Source: Mucilaginibacter rubeus
GTDB taxonomy: Bacteria; Bacteroidota; Bacteroidia; Sphingobacteriales; Sphingobacteriaceae
Assembly (NCBI RefSeq): GCF_014643835.1
Contig: NZ_BMKD01000012.1
Location: 25,290-89,289 of the forward strand
Reading direction: 5' to 3'
DNA length: 64,000 nucleotides
Within the stretch, counting starts at the first letter, position 1, and the number at the start of each line of letters is the position of its first letter. The notes under the pieces are model-generated. The model saw only the letters and a list, made by a program, of their open reading frames with translations. It was not told where the DNA came from and did not search any database. Positions 1 to 6,544 of this stretch are shown here, one piece after another. Made by a program: the position numbers and the translations under genes.

Positions 1-72
1 GTGCCAAGCTTTAAACCGGCCAAAACTTTTGTTGAGAAAGTAAAGTCAGGTAACAAAACCAGCAAAAAATAA
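1..72 (+). CDS. HU-family DNA-binding protein, C-terminal fragment
   Basis: The first 23 codons of the window read in frame to TAA at 70-72 and begin VPSFKPAKTFVEKVKSG. This matches the end of HU/IHF-type proteins, where the last strand 'P.FKP.K' is followed by a short helix and a basic tail (here NKTSKK). HU binds and bends DNA in the nucleoid as a dimer. The start lies upstream of the window, so length and copy type cannot be judged. It is followed 12 bases later by a TPR protein gene and may be cotranscribed with it. The family call rests only on this short tail. Confidence 0.7.
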   Translation: MPSFKPAKTFVEKVKSGNKTSKK

Positions 73-84
73 TTATAAGCCATC

Positions 85-939
85 ATGAATAAAAAACAAA
101 TAGTCGTTAGTGCAGCCGTAGTTGTTATTATGGGCTATTTGTATTGGTTGCCCGTAAAAGGTTTGGTAAAACCAAAAGACGATAAAAACGGCAAACCGGC
201 CATGGCCGCCTCAGCAGGCGCTGTTAAACCGGCAGCTAATGTTACCGTTGATATGGTGTCGGCCCCTGCCAAAGCAGCTATTGGGGATGCATTGGCGGCT
301 AAGATCAATGACCTTGAAGCCCAGCTAAAAAAAGCATCAGACGCAGATGCACCGGCTTTGCAAGTACAGCTTGCCAAGCACTGGGACGATGTTAACCAGC
401 CCGCACCTGCGGCGTTTTATTACCAGGCATTAGCCCGTAAAGAAAACAAGGTACAAGACTGGATAAATGCAGGTAACCGTTTTAATGATGCATATAAACT
501 TACACAGGATACTTTATTTCAACCTGCGTTTGTGAATGATGCTGCCGAAGCATTTCAAAATGCTTTGAAATTACAACCCGAAAGCCTTGAAGGTAAAACC
601 GGGTTGGGCATAGCTTACGTTAATGGCGCAGCAGGCCCTATGCAGGGTATAGCGCTGTTGCTTGAGGTTGTTAAAAAAGACCCGAAAAATTGGAACGCTA
701 ACCTTAACTTAGGTATGTTCGCCATGAAATCGGGTCAGTATGAAAAAGCGGTAAGCAGGTTTAAAACACTGCTTGCGCAAAAGCAGGAACTGGAACCTAC
801 TTTCTATTTAGCCGAAAGCTATAAGCAATTAGGCATGAAAAAGGAAGCTATTGACGCTTACCAGAAATGCAAAGAAATGATGCCTGACCCTGTTTTCAGT
901 CAGCGCATTGATGGATATATTAAGGAATTAAATAACTAA
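85..939 (+). CDS. Membrane-anchored tetratricopeptide-repeat protein
   Basis: 284 residues. An N-terminal hydrophobic segment (about residues 6-23, IVVSAAVVVIMGYLYWLP) should be a signal anchor or transmembrane helix. An Ala/Pro-rich linker (about 35-60) follows, then a helical region with TPR-like helix pairs, clearest at about 200-275 (NLGMFAMKSGQYEKAVSRF and AESYKQLGMKKEAIDAYQKC). TPRs are protein-binding scaffolds, so an envelope-facing assembly or adaptor role is an inference. The gene sits between an HU gene and a tiny basic ribosome-associated protein followed by RNase G. This order looks familiar from Bacteroidota genomes, but the specific function is not known to me. Confidence 0.75.
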   Translation: MNKKQIVVSAAVVVIMGYLYWLPVKGLVKPKDDKNGKPAMAASAGAVKPAANVTVDMVSAPAKAAIGDALAAKINDLEAQLKKASDADAPALQVQLAKHWDDVNQPAPAAFYYQALARKENKVQDWINAGNRFNDAYKLTQDTLFQPAFVNDAAEAFQNALKLQPESLEGKTGLGIAYVNGAAGPMQGIALLLEVVKKDPKNWNANLNLGMFAMKSGQYEKAVSRFKTLLAQKQELEPTFYLAESYKQLGMKKEAIDAYQKCKEMMPDPVFSQRIDGYIKELNN

Positions 940-961
940 CACACATTTTAAAATTATTATT

Positions 962-1051
962 ATGCCGAGCGGTAAAAAACGTAAAAGACACAAAATGGCT
1001 ACCCACAAACGTAAAAAACGTTTAAGAAAAAACAGACATAAAAAGAAATAA
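962..1051 (+). CDS. AURKAIP1/COX24-domain small basic protein (mS38-like)
   Basis: A 29-codon frame starts ATG at 962 and ends TAA at 1049-1051. The product is MPSGKKRKRHKMATHKRKKR then LRKNRHKKK, with 17 Lys/Arg in 29 residues. The pattern 'KRxxxKMxxHKRKKRLRKxRHK' is the core of the AURKAIP1/COX24 domain (DUF1713), which in mitochondria is the C-terminal part of the small-subunit ribosomal protein mS38. By that similarity it is probably a small-subunit ribosomal or rRNA-binding protein. It lies 22 bases after the TPR gene and about 200 bases before RNase G, with a strong terminator candidate between them. It could be missed by annotation because of its length. The family match is from memory, not from a search. 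Confidence 0.75.
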   Translation: MPSGKKRKRHKMATHKRKKRLRKNRHKKK

Positions 1052-1152
1052 GCATTTATGTTAAGTCGATAGTTCTTAGTCTTAAGTACAAAGTCTTTTT
1101 TTCTGACTTTAAACTTTCGACCAACGACTTAAGACTAAACATTAGTGATTTT

Positions 1153-1182
1153 ACCTGCCCCAAACCGGGGTGGGTACTTTTT
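1153..1182 (+). terminator. Rho-independent terminator after the HU/TPR/small-protein operon
   Basis: ACCTGCCCC (1153-1161) pairs with GGGGTGGGT (1167-1175) around an AAACC loop, 9 pairs including two G-T, followed by ACTTTTTA. It separates the 29-residue gene from RNase G. Confidence 0.65.
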
Positions 1183-1249
1183 ATTTATTAGTGTTTTTTA
1201 CCCACTTATTAACACACGGTTTTTACCGTTATAAGAAATGGAGTAGCAA

Positions 1250-2800
1250 TTGATAAAGGAATTAATTATCGATTCATCCCCCAACGGGGCTACCATTGCA
1301 TTATTACAGGATAAACAACTCGTAGAGCTTCACAAAGAACAGGTAAGCAACAACTATACAGTTGGCGATATTTACCTGGGCCGCATCAAAAAGATCATGC
1401 CCAGTTTAAATGCCGCCTTTGTTGACGTTGGCTATGAGAAGGATGCCTTTTTGCATTATCTTGATCTTGGTCCGCAGGTGCAGAGCCTGCTTAAACTAAC
1501 CAAGCAGGTACGTAGCGGGGGATATCAGTCAAAGCTACTGGATGGGTTTAAGCTTGAGGCAGATATCAATAAAGGAGGCAAAATCTCCGAGATATTGACC
1601 AAAAACCAGCTTATCCCGGTACAGATAGCTAAAGAACCCATATCAACTAAGGGGCCGCGTTTAAGTTCCGACCTGTCGATAGCGGGCCGGTATGTTGTTT
1701 TAGTACCCTTTTCGGAAGCAATTTCTATTTCGAAAAAGATAAAAAGCAATACTGAACGTACACGCCTCCGTAAAGTAGTTGAAAGCATTAAGCCAAAGCA
1801 TTTTGGCGTTATCATCCGTACAGTTTCCGAAGGTAAAGGGGTTGATGAACTACAGAAAGATCTGCTTGACCTGATCTCGAAATGGGAACAGTTTATTACC
1901 AAGCTGCCATCTGTTGAGCCTTCAAAAAAGGTATTGGGCGAAATTGGGCGTACATCAACTATCCTCAGGGATATTTTGAACCCCGATTTTCAGCACATTT
2001 ATACCAATGACAATAGTATGTTCGAAGAAATTCGGTCATACATTCATGAAATCTCGCCCGATATGGAGAGCATAGTCCGCATGCACAAGCATAAGGAGCC
2101 TATATTTGACCATTTCGGTATCGAAAAGCAGATTAAAGGCGCATTTGGTAAAACAGTTAACCTTGCCGGTGGCGCTTACCTGGTAATTGAGCATACCGAA
2201 GCCCTGCACGTCATTGACGTAAACAGCGGTAACCGCACAGCCAGCAAAGAAAACCAGGAAGAGAACGCTTACCAGGTAAACAAAGAAGCTGCCAAAGAAA
2301 TTGCAAGGCAGTTACGCCTTCGCGATATGGGTGGCATTGTGGTGATCGATTTTATCGATATGCACAAACCGCAGAACCGTAAGGAGCTTTTTGATTTTCT
2401 GCGTGCCGAAATGCAGTACGACCGTGCCAAGCACACCATTTTGCCTCCGAGCAAATTTGGATTGGTGCAGATCACCCGTCAGCGTGTAAGGCCCGAAATG
2501 AACATCGTTACCAGCGAGGTTTGCCCTACCTGTAACGGAACCGGAACGATAAGGCCAACCATTTTGCTGATGGACGATATTGAAAACAATTTCAATTACA
2601 TCCTTACCGAGCAAAACGAAAAAGGAATAACTCTGTGTGTGCACCCATATATTGAAGCCTTTATTAAAAAAGGTATCTATAACCGCCAAATGAAGTGGTT
2701 TATCAAATATGGCCAATGGATAAAGGTTAAAAGTAACCCATCGTACCAGATCACGGAATTCCATTTCTTCTCATCAAAAGACGAAGAAATTAAACTGTAA
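1250..2800 (+). CDS. rng: Ribonuclease G/E family endoribonuclease
   Basis: 516 residues, the usual RNase G length, without the long RNase E scaffold tail. It cleaves single-stranded AU-rich RNA and matures 16S rRNA 5' ends in the cytoplasm. Visible parts are the S1-like RNA-binding domain near residues 35-130 (VGDIYLGRIKKIMPSLNAAFVDVG), the two catalytic Asp motifs HVIDVNSG (about 323-330) and VVIDFIDM (about 363-370) that coordinate Mg, and the zinc-link CPTCNGTG (about 425-432) used in dimerisation. The start is TTG at 1250 (MIKELIIDSSPNG), matching the family's N-terminus; an ATG at 1238 is closed by an immediate stop. The neighbouring mS38-like gene fits an rRNA/ribosome context. Confidence 0.95.
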   Translation: MIKELIIDSSPNGATIALLQDKQLVELHKEQVSNNYTVGDIYLGRIKKIMPSLNAAFVDVGYEKDAFLHYLDLGPQVQSLLKLTKQVRSGGYQSKLLDGFKLEADINKGGKISEILTKNQLIPVQIAKEPISTKGPRLSSDLSIAGRYVVLVPFSEAISISKKIKSNTERTRLRKVVESIKPKHFGVIIRTVSEGKGVDELQKDLLDLISKWEQFITKLPSVEPSKKVLGEIGRTSTILRDILNPDFQHIYTNDNSMFEEIRSYIHEISPDMESIVRMHKHKEPIFDHFGIEKQIKGAFGKTVNLAGGAYLVIEHTEALHVIDVNSGNRTASKENQEENAYQVNKEAAKEIARQLRLRDMGGIVVIDFIDMHKPQNRKELFDFLRAEMQYDRAKHTILPPSKFGLVQITRQRVRPEMNIVTSEVCPTCNGTGTIRPTILLMDDIENNFNYILTEQNEKGITLCVHPYIEAFIKKGIYNRQMKWFIKYGQWIKVKSNPSYQITEFHFFSSKDEEIKL

Positions 2801-3230
2801 AAATTCAGAAGTGCAACTGTTTGAAAATGGCACAAAATTAAAGATCTTTAAAAAGAGCAGGTGTTGGATGAGCATCTGCTCTTTTTGGTTTTTAGGGTAC
2901 CTTAAATCCAATTCAAAACAGTGTTACCTGTCGTGGCTGTTGCTGTGTTCGGCATATGTATCAGGTGCAATAGCCTTATGGCAGCAGAGATGACGTCAGC
3001 GTTATGTTGGTTAGCATTTAGAATAAATAACAAACCTTGCTATTGCCAGTCTTTAATCATATCTTGCCCATCAATGATCAATTATCACATAACCAAACTC
3101 AATTGGTGGCGTCACAGCTTTGTGCAGCCGGTATCATAACGACTATCAGGTATTAGTCCTTTTTTCAGTATCCGTCTGGCAGTATCATTATATAGGTCCG
3201 TCTTTTTTATCTGTAACAAAAATTATAATA
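2801..3230. other. Intergenic stretch with one terminator, no supported gene
   Basis: 430 bases between rng and the next gene. A strong terminator occupies 2850-2886. Two short overlapping frames here (2811-2993, 2921-3139) have compositions unlike coding sequence (Cys/Trp/Ser-rich, no recognisable motif) and I do not support them. I see nothing else. Confidence 0.6.
2850..2889 (+). terminator. Terminator of rng
   Basis: AAAAAGAGCAGGTG (2850-2863) pairs with CATCTGCTCTTTTT (2873-2886) over 14 positions (one G-T) around a 9-base loop, followed by GGTTTTT. Confidence 0.85.
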
Positions 3231-3914
3231 ATGGCTTTTGAACTAAATAACGTTGTGCCCTGGGGCCGCACGTTTACCGAATATCAGCAAATGTTTAACC
3301 TCAGCGCCAATGATGTTACCAAAAAGATTGTCAGTATAGGTGATGGTCCGGCAAGTTTTAATGCGGAGATGCACGCAATGGGTAAGCAGGTTACCTCCAT
3401 CGATCCTTTATATCAATTTTCGACTGATGATATCAGAAAACGGATTGATGAAACCTGTGTAGAAGTGATAGGCCAGGTGAGGGCTAACGCCGATAAGTTT
3501 GTTTGGAACAACATTAAAGATGTGGAAGAACTGCAGGAAATAAGAATGACCGCAATGAACCATTTTCTGCGGGATTTTGACCAGGACTGCTTTCGGCAAA
3601 GATATATTAAACATGCCATGCCCGCTAAAACCTCTTTCGCTGATAATGCATTTGAGTTGGGCCTAAGCTCTCATTTTTTATTGCTGTATGATAATCTGGG
3701 GTTAAAGTTTCATACGGAAGCGATACAGGAGATCATGCGCATATGCCCCGAATTGCGGATCTTCCCAATATTGAACCTCAATGCCGGGGCTCCCCTGTTT
3801 TTTGACGAATTACTTGAGGTGCTTGGCGGCGATTTTAATATTGATATACAAAAAGTGGATTACGAATTTCAAAAAGGAGGTAATCAAATGTTGGTTATTA
3901 AAAGCAAGACATAA
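3231..3914 (+). CDS. Class I SAM-dependent methyltransferase-like protein
   Basis: 227 residues from ATG 3231. A longer frame opens at 3120, but its extra N-terminus is non-conserved-looking and the ATG at 3231 gives a sensible MAFELNNVVPWGR start. The segment VSIGDGPASFNAEM (about 34-47) followed by VTSIDPLY (about 54-61) is a methyltransferase motif I/II pattern: a glycine loop, then an acidic residue ending strand 2. The C-terminal PILNLNAGAPLFFDELLEVL block resembles a conserved uncharacterised SAM-methyltransferase-like family in bacteria. The substrate is unknown. It stands alone, with a long upstream intergenic region and a small unknown gene downstream. Confidence 0.65.
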   Translation: MAFELNNVVPWGRTFTEYQQMFNLSANDVTKKIVSIGDGPASFNAEMHAMGKQVTSIDPLYQFSTDDIRKRIDETCVEVIGQVRANADKFVWNNIKDVEELQEIRMTAMNHFLRDFDQDCFRQRYIKHAMPAKTSFADNAFELGLSSHFLLLYDNLGLKFHTEAIQEIMRICPELRIFPILNLNAGAPLFFDELLEVLGGDFNIDIQKVDYEFQKGGNQMLVIKSKT

Positions 3915-3980
3915 GTAAATGTGAAAAATAGCCCGATTTGATCTGATGTTTTTTAAAACCAATACATTTATTTTTGAGAT

Positions 3981-4220
3981 ATGGAGATAATTGATAAAAT
4001 AAAAGAGATTTTCGAGCCTAACTTCGAAGTTTTAAAGGTAACGAGATCAGGCCCTGATAGCTTAAACGCTGAAGCCTTTATTACTATAGAGGCGAAGCAC
4101 GAGGGGAAATCACATAAACGTGCTTTTAGGGAGACAGAACTTATAGCGTTAAACGCCGAAGGCAAGTTAGCTGAAACCATAAGAGCGCTGTGCGCTGTAA
4201 TGCTAACATCAGAAGAGTAA
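3981..4220 (+). CDS. Small conserved-looking hypothetical protein
   Basis: 79 residues, ATG start, starting MEIIDKIKEIFEPNFEVLKV. Charge pattern and codon use look coding: regular acidic/basic alternation, an apparent beta-strand stretch (AEAFITIEAKHEG) and a C-terminal helix (LNAEGKLAETIRALCAVM). There is no signal peptide, membrane segment or motif I recognise. It lies 66 bases after the methyltransferase-like gene on the same strand and could be cotranscribed. Function unknown. Confidence 0.6.
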   Translation: MEIIDKIKEIFEPNFEVLKVTRSGPDSLNAEAFITIEAKHEGKSHKRAFRETELIALNAEGKLAETIRALCAVMLTSEE

Positions 4221-4374
4221 ATACTTGTTTAAATACCGGTACGTTTCCTTCACACAGATAACGTTTAATTAATAATAGTTGTCGTATTGCTTCCGGCTTG
4301 GTTCGTGCCGGCAACCCTCCTGGTCGAAGGTGTGCTGGCTGCTTAACTCCGACCAGTAGGGGCATACAGTCTTT

Positions 4375-4614
4375 TCAGGCTGCCTGATGATGTACCAGGT
4401 CTGCCAACTCGTCCACATCGGTTTTATGTTTTTTCTTTTTGGGGTGCTTGGCTTCAAGATAGTCCTGGACGTGTTCTTTTTGTGGGCCGGCTGTTTCATC
4501 TGATTTTTTGCCACGGAAGTAAAACCAGATCCCCGCGCCTGCTGCCAAAACTCCTGTTATGCCGGCTGTGATCCATAATCCGGTATTGTTTTTTTGTGCA
4601 AATAGGTATTTCAT
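4375..4614 (-). CDS. Small single-pass membrane protein, unknown function
   Basis: 79 residues from the ATG at 4614 (MKYLFAQKNNTGLW). A further in-frame ATG at 4650 exists, but it lies inside a leader motif shared with the divergent gene (see 4634-4655), so the internal start is preferred. A hydrophobic helix spans about residues 12-32 (ITAGITGVLAAGAGIWFYF), followed by a charged Lys/Glu/His-rich tail (KHPKKKKHKTDVDELADLV). The topology suggests an inner-membrane protein with a cytoplasmic charged tail. Its size and shared leader suggest a stress-responsive small protein, which is an inference. No family recognised. Confidence 0.6.
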   Translation of the reverse strand: MKYLFAQKNNTGLWITAGITGVLAAGAGIWFYFRGKKSDETAGPQKEHVQDYLEAKHPKKKKHKTDVDELADLVHHQAA

Positions 4615-4633
4615 AGCTTTTTCTTTATAGCTG

Positions 4634-4655
4634 AACAAGCCACATTTCATTTAGT
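4634..4655 (-). promoter_or_regulatory. Leader motif ACTAAATGAAATGTGGCTTGTT (minus strand copy)
   Basis: Read on the minus strand, this matches the plus-strand leader at 4696-4717 (shared GAAATGTGGC plus TTGTT, then GAAAAAGCTATG/GAAAAGCTATG at the start codon). The element ends about 20 bases before the ATG at 4614. It looks like a shared promoter or 5' leader of two divergently transcribed small genes. Confidence 0.4.
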
Positions 4656-4690
4656 TGTAATTAATTTAAAAAAACAATTATTTGCTCGGT

Positions 4691-4717
4691 GGTTAAAACT
4701 ATTGAAATGTGGCGTTG
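4691..4717 (+). promoter_or_regulatory. Leader motif TAAAACTATTGAAATGTGGC (plus strand copy)
   Basis: It precedes the small gene at 4747 by about 30 bases and shares its core with the minus-strand copy at 4634-4655. Its first 19 bases (4691-4709) also recur at 27361-27379 with one mismatch. It is probably a promoter for an alternative sigma factor. No such consensus is known to me. Confidence 0.4.
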
Positions 4718-4746
4718 TTAATCTGTTACATCTAATAAGAAAAGCT

Positions 4747-4914
4747 ATGTCAAAAAGAGGCGTAAAAGTGGAAAGGAACTCTGTATCAGAGCAACCACAC
4801 GAATTGAACTATGAAGCGCGCAAAGAAGGAACCACCGCAAAAAAGGTGGAAGCGGCAAAAAAATCAGCGGGCTCCAACCAACGTAGTGCGGTTGAAAAGA
4901 AATTGAATAAGTAA
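4747..4914 (+). CDS. Small hydrophilic hypothetical protein
   Basis: 55 residues from ATG 4747 (MSKRGVKVERNSVSEQPHEL). The frame is open from ATG 4702, but that codon is inside the shared leader motif, and AAGAAAAGCTATG gives a purine-rich site just before 4747. The product is very polar and Lys/Ala/Ser-rich (GTTAKKVEAAKKSAGSNQRS) and is predicted to be disordered or a small helical protein. It resembles the tiny basic stress-type proteins common in Sphingobacteriaceae, but I cannot name a family. It is divergent from the membrane protein at 4375-4614. Confidence 0.55.
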   Translation: MSKRGVKVERNSVSEQPHELNYEARKEGTTAKKVEAAKKSAGSNQRSAVEKKLNK

Positions 4915-4929
4915 GGTATTAATTGGTGG

Positions 4930-4978
4930 TCTTGTACTGGTCGAAGTTCAGCGACAGCGTACTTCGACCAGTACAAGA
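4930..4978. repeat. Perfect 18-bp inverted repeat between convergent genes
   Basis: 4930-4947 and 4961-4978 are exact reverse complements (TCTTGTACTGGTCGAAGT) around a 13-base loop. It lies between convergent genes ending at 4914 (+) and 4993 (-). It could be a bidirectional terminator or a REP-like repeat; there is no clean T run on either side. Confidence 0.7.
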
Positions 4979-4992
4979 CAAGTTCTGGGCTT

Positions 4993-5370
4993 TTATTTGA
5001 GATTCATTAAAATATACTCTAAAAATGGCATTGATTTTACAGAAAAAATCACTTTAAAATAATGTGCTTCATCAATGCCCCAGCTTTTAGTTGCATCATG
5101 AAGTACCTCTATATATGCTTTTAGTTTTTCTTCGGTAAGCATGGGCATAATATTATGCACCAGTACAACTCCTTTCTTTTCTATCCAATGAAAATCACAC
5201 AGGCAATCGTAAACGGCATTCCAGTTATGTCCAAAATAACCGGGAAATTTAAGCACCGCACTCAGCTCTTTTAACAGTTCATCTTCTCCGTCAATTTCAG
5301 GAAGGCAGGCTATGAATTCATCTTTATCAAAGTATAGACCAGGTTCATTTATAAAAAGAATGTTTTTCAT
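4993..5370 (-). CDS. Barstar-family protein (RNase inhibitor-like)
   Basis: 125 residues from ATG 5370 (MKNILFINEPGLYFDKDEF); the frame extends up to 5451 but the extra residues are unlike the family. The stretch ELSAVLKFPGYFGHNWNAVYDCLCDFHWI is the barstar core: 'FP.YFG.NWDAL.DCL.D' forms the helix and loop that block the RNase active site in barnase-barstar. Barstar homologues in Bacteroidota are often stand-alone or immunity proteins of polymorphic toxins. Here no barnase-like RNase or toxin gene is adjacent, so it is an orphan whose partner is unknown. The family call is strong; the function is an inference. Confidence 0.85.
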   Translation of the reverse strand: MKNILFINEPGLYFDKDEFIACLPEIDGEDELLKELSAVLKFPGYFGHNWNAVYDCLCDFHWIEKKGVVLVHNIMPMLTEEKLKAYIEVLHDATKSWGIDEAHYFKVIFSVKSMPFLEYILMNLK

Positions 5371-5518
5371 ATCGTAGATCGTTATCTTAAACCTATGCTT
5401 TCCGCTGTAGCAAGGCCGCGCTGTGTGGTTCGCATGCAAAGTATAAGTCATGTATCACCTCAGCAATCTATCGAAAAATCCCGTACTTTACTCCGATAAA
5501 ATAGTCTGCTGTTTCAAT

Positions 5519-6544
5519 ATGTTTAAATCTCTTGGTTGGCTTACAGTTATAGTTTTGCTATCTACATTAACCTCCTGTAAAAAACCCGGCAATGCCTCAA
5601 CTGCATTCTATTACTGGAAAACCGGCTTCAAGCTCAACGAACAACAAGCCGGCTTATTAAAACAAACCGGCAATAATGTCTATATCCGTTTTTTTGATGT
5701 AAGCTGGAATGATCAGGAACAACGTTCATACCCGAATGCCGTTGTGCAACTCAATGAGCTCCCGGCGGGCTTAAATATTACCCCGGTTATCTACATCACC
5801 AACAAAACCTTTGAAAACACTGCCGATACCGCTGTTGCTGCCCTTGCCGGCCATTGCAATAAACTAATAAATGAGCTGTCCGCAGAAAAGAAGATCAGCT
5901 ATACCAAAGTACAGGTCGACTGCGACTGGTCATTAAGTACCCGGGACAAATACTTCAGCTTCCTTAAAGCATTTAAAAAGCTTAACCAAAAACGGCTGGA
6001 GGCTACCATCAGGCTGCACCAGGTTAAATTTAAAGAGCGTACAGGTATACCACCCGTTGATGCAGGCGTGCTGATGTTTTACAACATGGGCAAGCTCAAC
6101 GCCGATCTGCAGCAGCCTAATTCAATTTACAATGAAGATGATGCCGGTAAGTATATCGTTTACTTGGGCAGCTATCCCCTGAAGCTGGATATCGCCTTGC
6201 CTTTATTTTCCTGGGCTATTCATATCAGGGAGGGCCGGGTGATCCAGGTATATGGAAAAATAGGGCGAAGGCAACTTACTGATCGGGCTCATTTTGAACC
6301 AATTGAAGGGCCGGCAAACTACCGGGCCACAACAAGCTTTTTTCTTGATGGAATTTATATCAAACAAAATGATATTTTTAAACTTGAAGAAACGGACAGC
6401 AATACATTGAATGCTGCCGCCATACAATTAACACAGCATCTGCCTAAACAAAAACATACAACCATCATCTACTATGAACTGGCCAATATCGACCTTTCAA
6501 AATTTAACCAGGAAACCCTTACGCAAATTTCTGCTCGTTTTTAG
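5519..6544 (+). CDS. Hypothetical lipoprotein
   Basis: 341 residues from ATG 5519. The hydrophobic N-terminus WLTVIVLLSTLTSC ends in a lipobox with Cys at residue 20, supporting export and lipidation. An upstream in-frame ATG at 5450 would put the signal peptide internally and is rejected. The body has alternating strand/helix blocks (NVYIRFFDVSW, ITPVIYITNKTF, KVQVDCDWS, LEATIRLHQVK), reminiscent of a TIM-barrel glycoside-hydrolase-like fold, but I cannot identify catalytic residues. It overlaps the following gene by 71 bases, which suggests translational coupling and a shared role with that envelope protein. No family name known. Confidence 0.7.
   Translation: MFKSLGWLTVIVLLSTLTSCKKPGNASTAFYYWKTGFKLNEQQAGLLKQTGNNVYIRFFDVSWNDQEQRSYPNAVVQLNELPAGLNITPVIYITNKTFENTADTAVAALAGHCNKLINELSAEKKISYTKVQVDCDWSLSTRDKYFSFLKAFKKLNQKRLEATIRLHQVKFKERTGIPPVDAGVLMFYNMGKLNADLQQPNSIYNEDDAGKYIVYLGSYPLKLDIALPLFSWAIHIREGRVIQVYGKIGRRQLTDRAHFEPIEGPANYRATTSFFLDGIYIKQNDIFKLEETDSNTLNAAAIQLTQHLPKQKHTTIIYYELANIDLSKFNQETLTQISARF

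Noticed and set aside
2811-3139. Two overlapping plus-strand open frames after rng
   Set aside because: Start within or next to the terminator, Cys/Trp/Ser-rich composition, no motif; likely non-coding.
6474-6544. Overlap of lipoprotein and downstream gene as a frameshift
   Set aside because: Both frames have their own signal peptides and starts; overlap fits translational coupling better than a broken gene.
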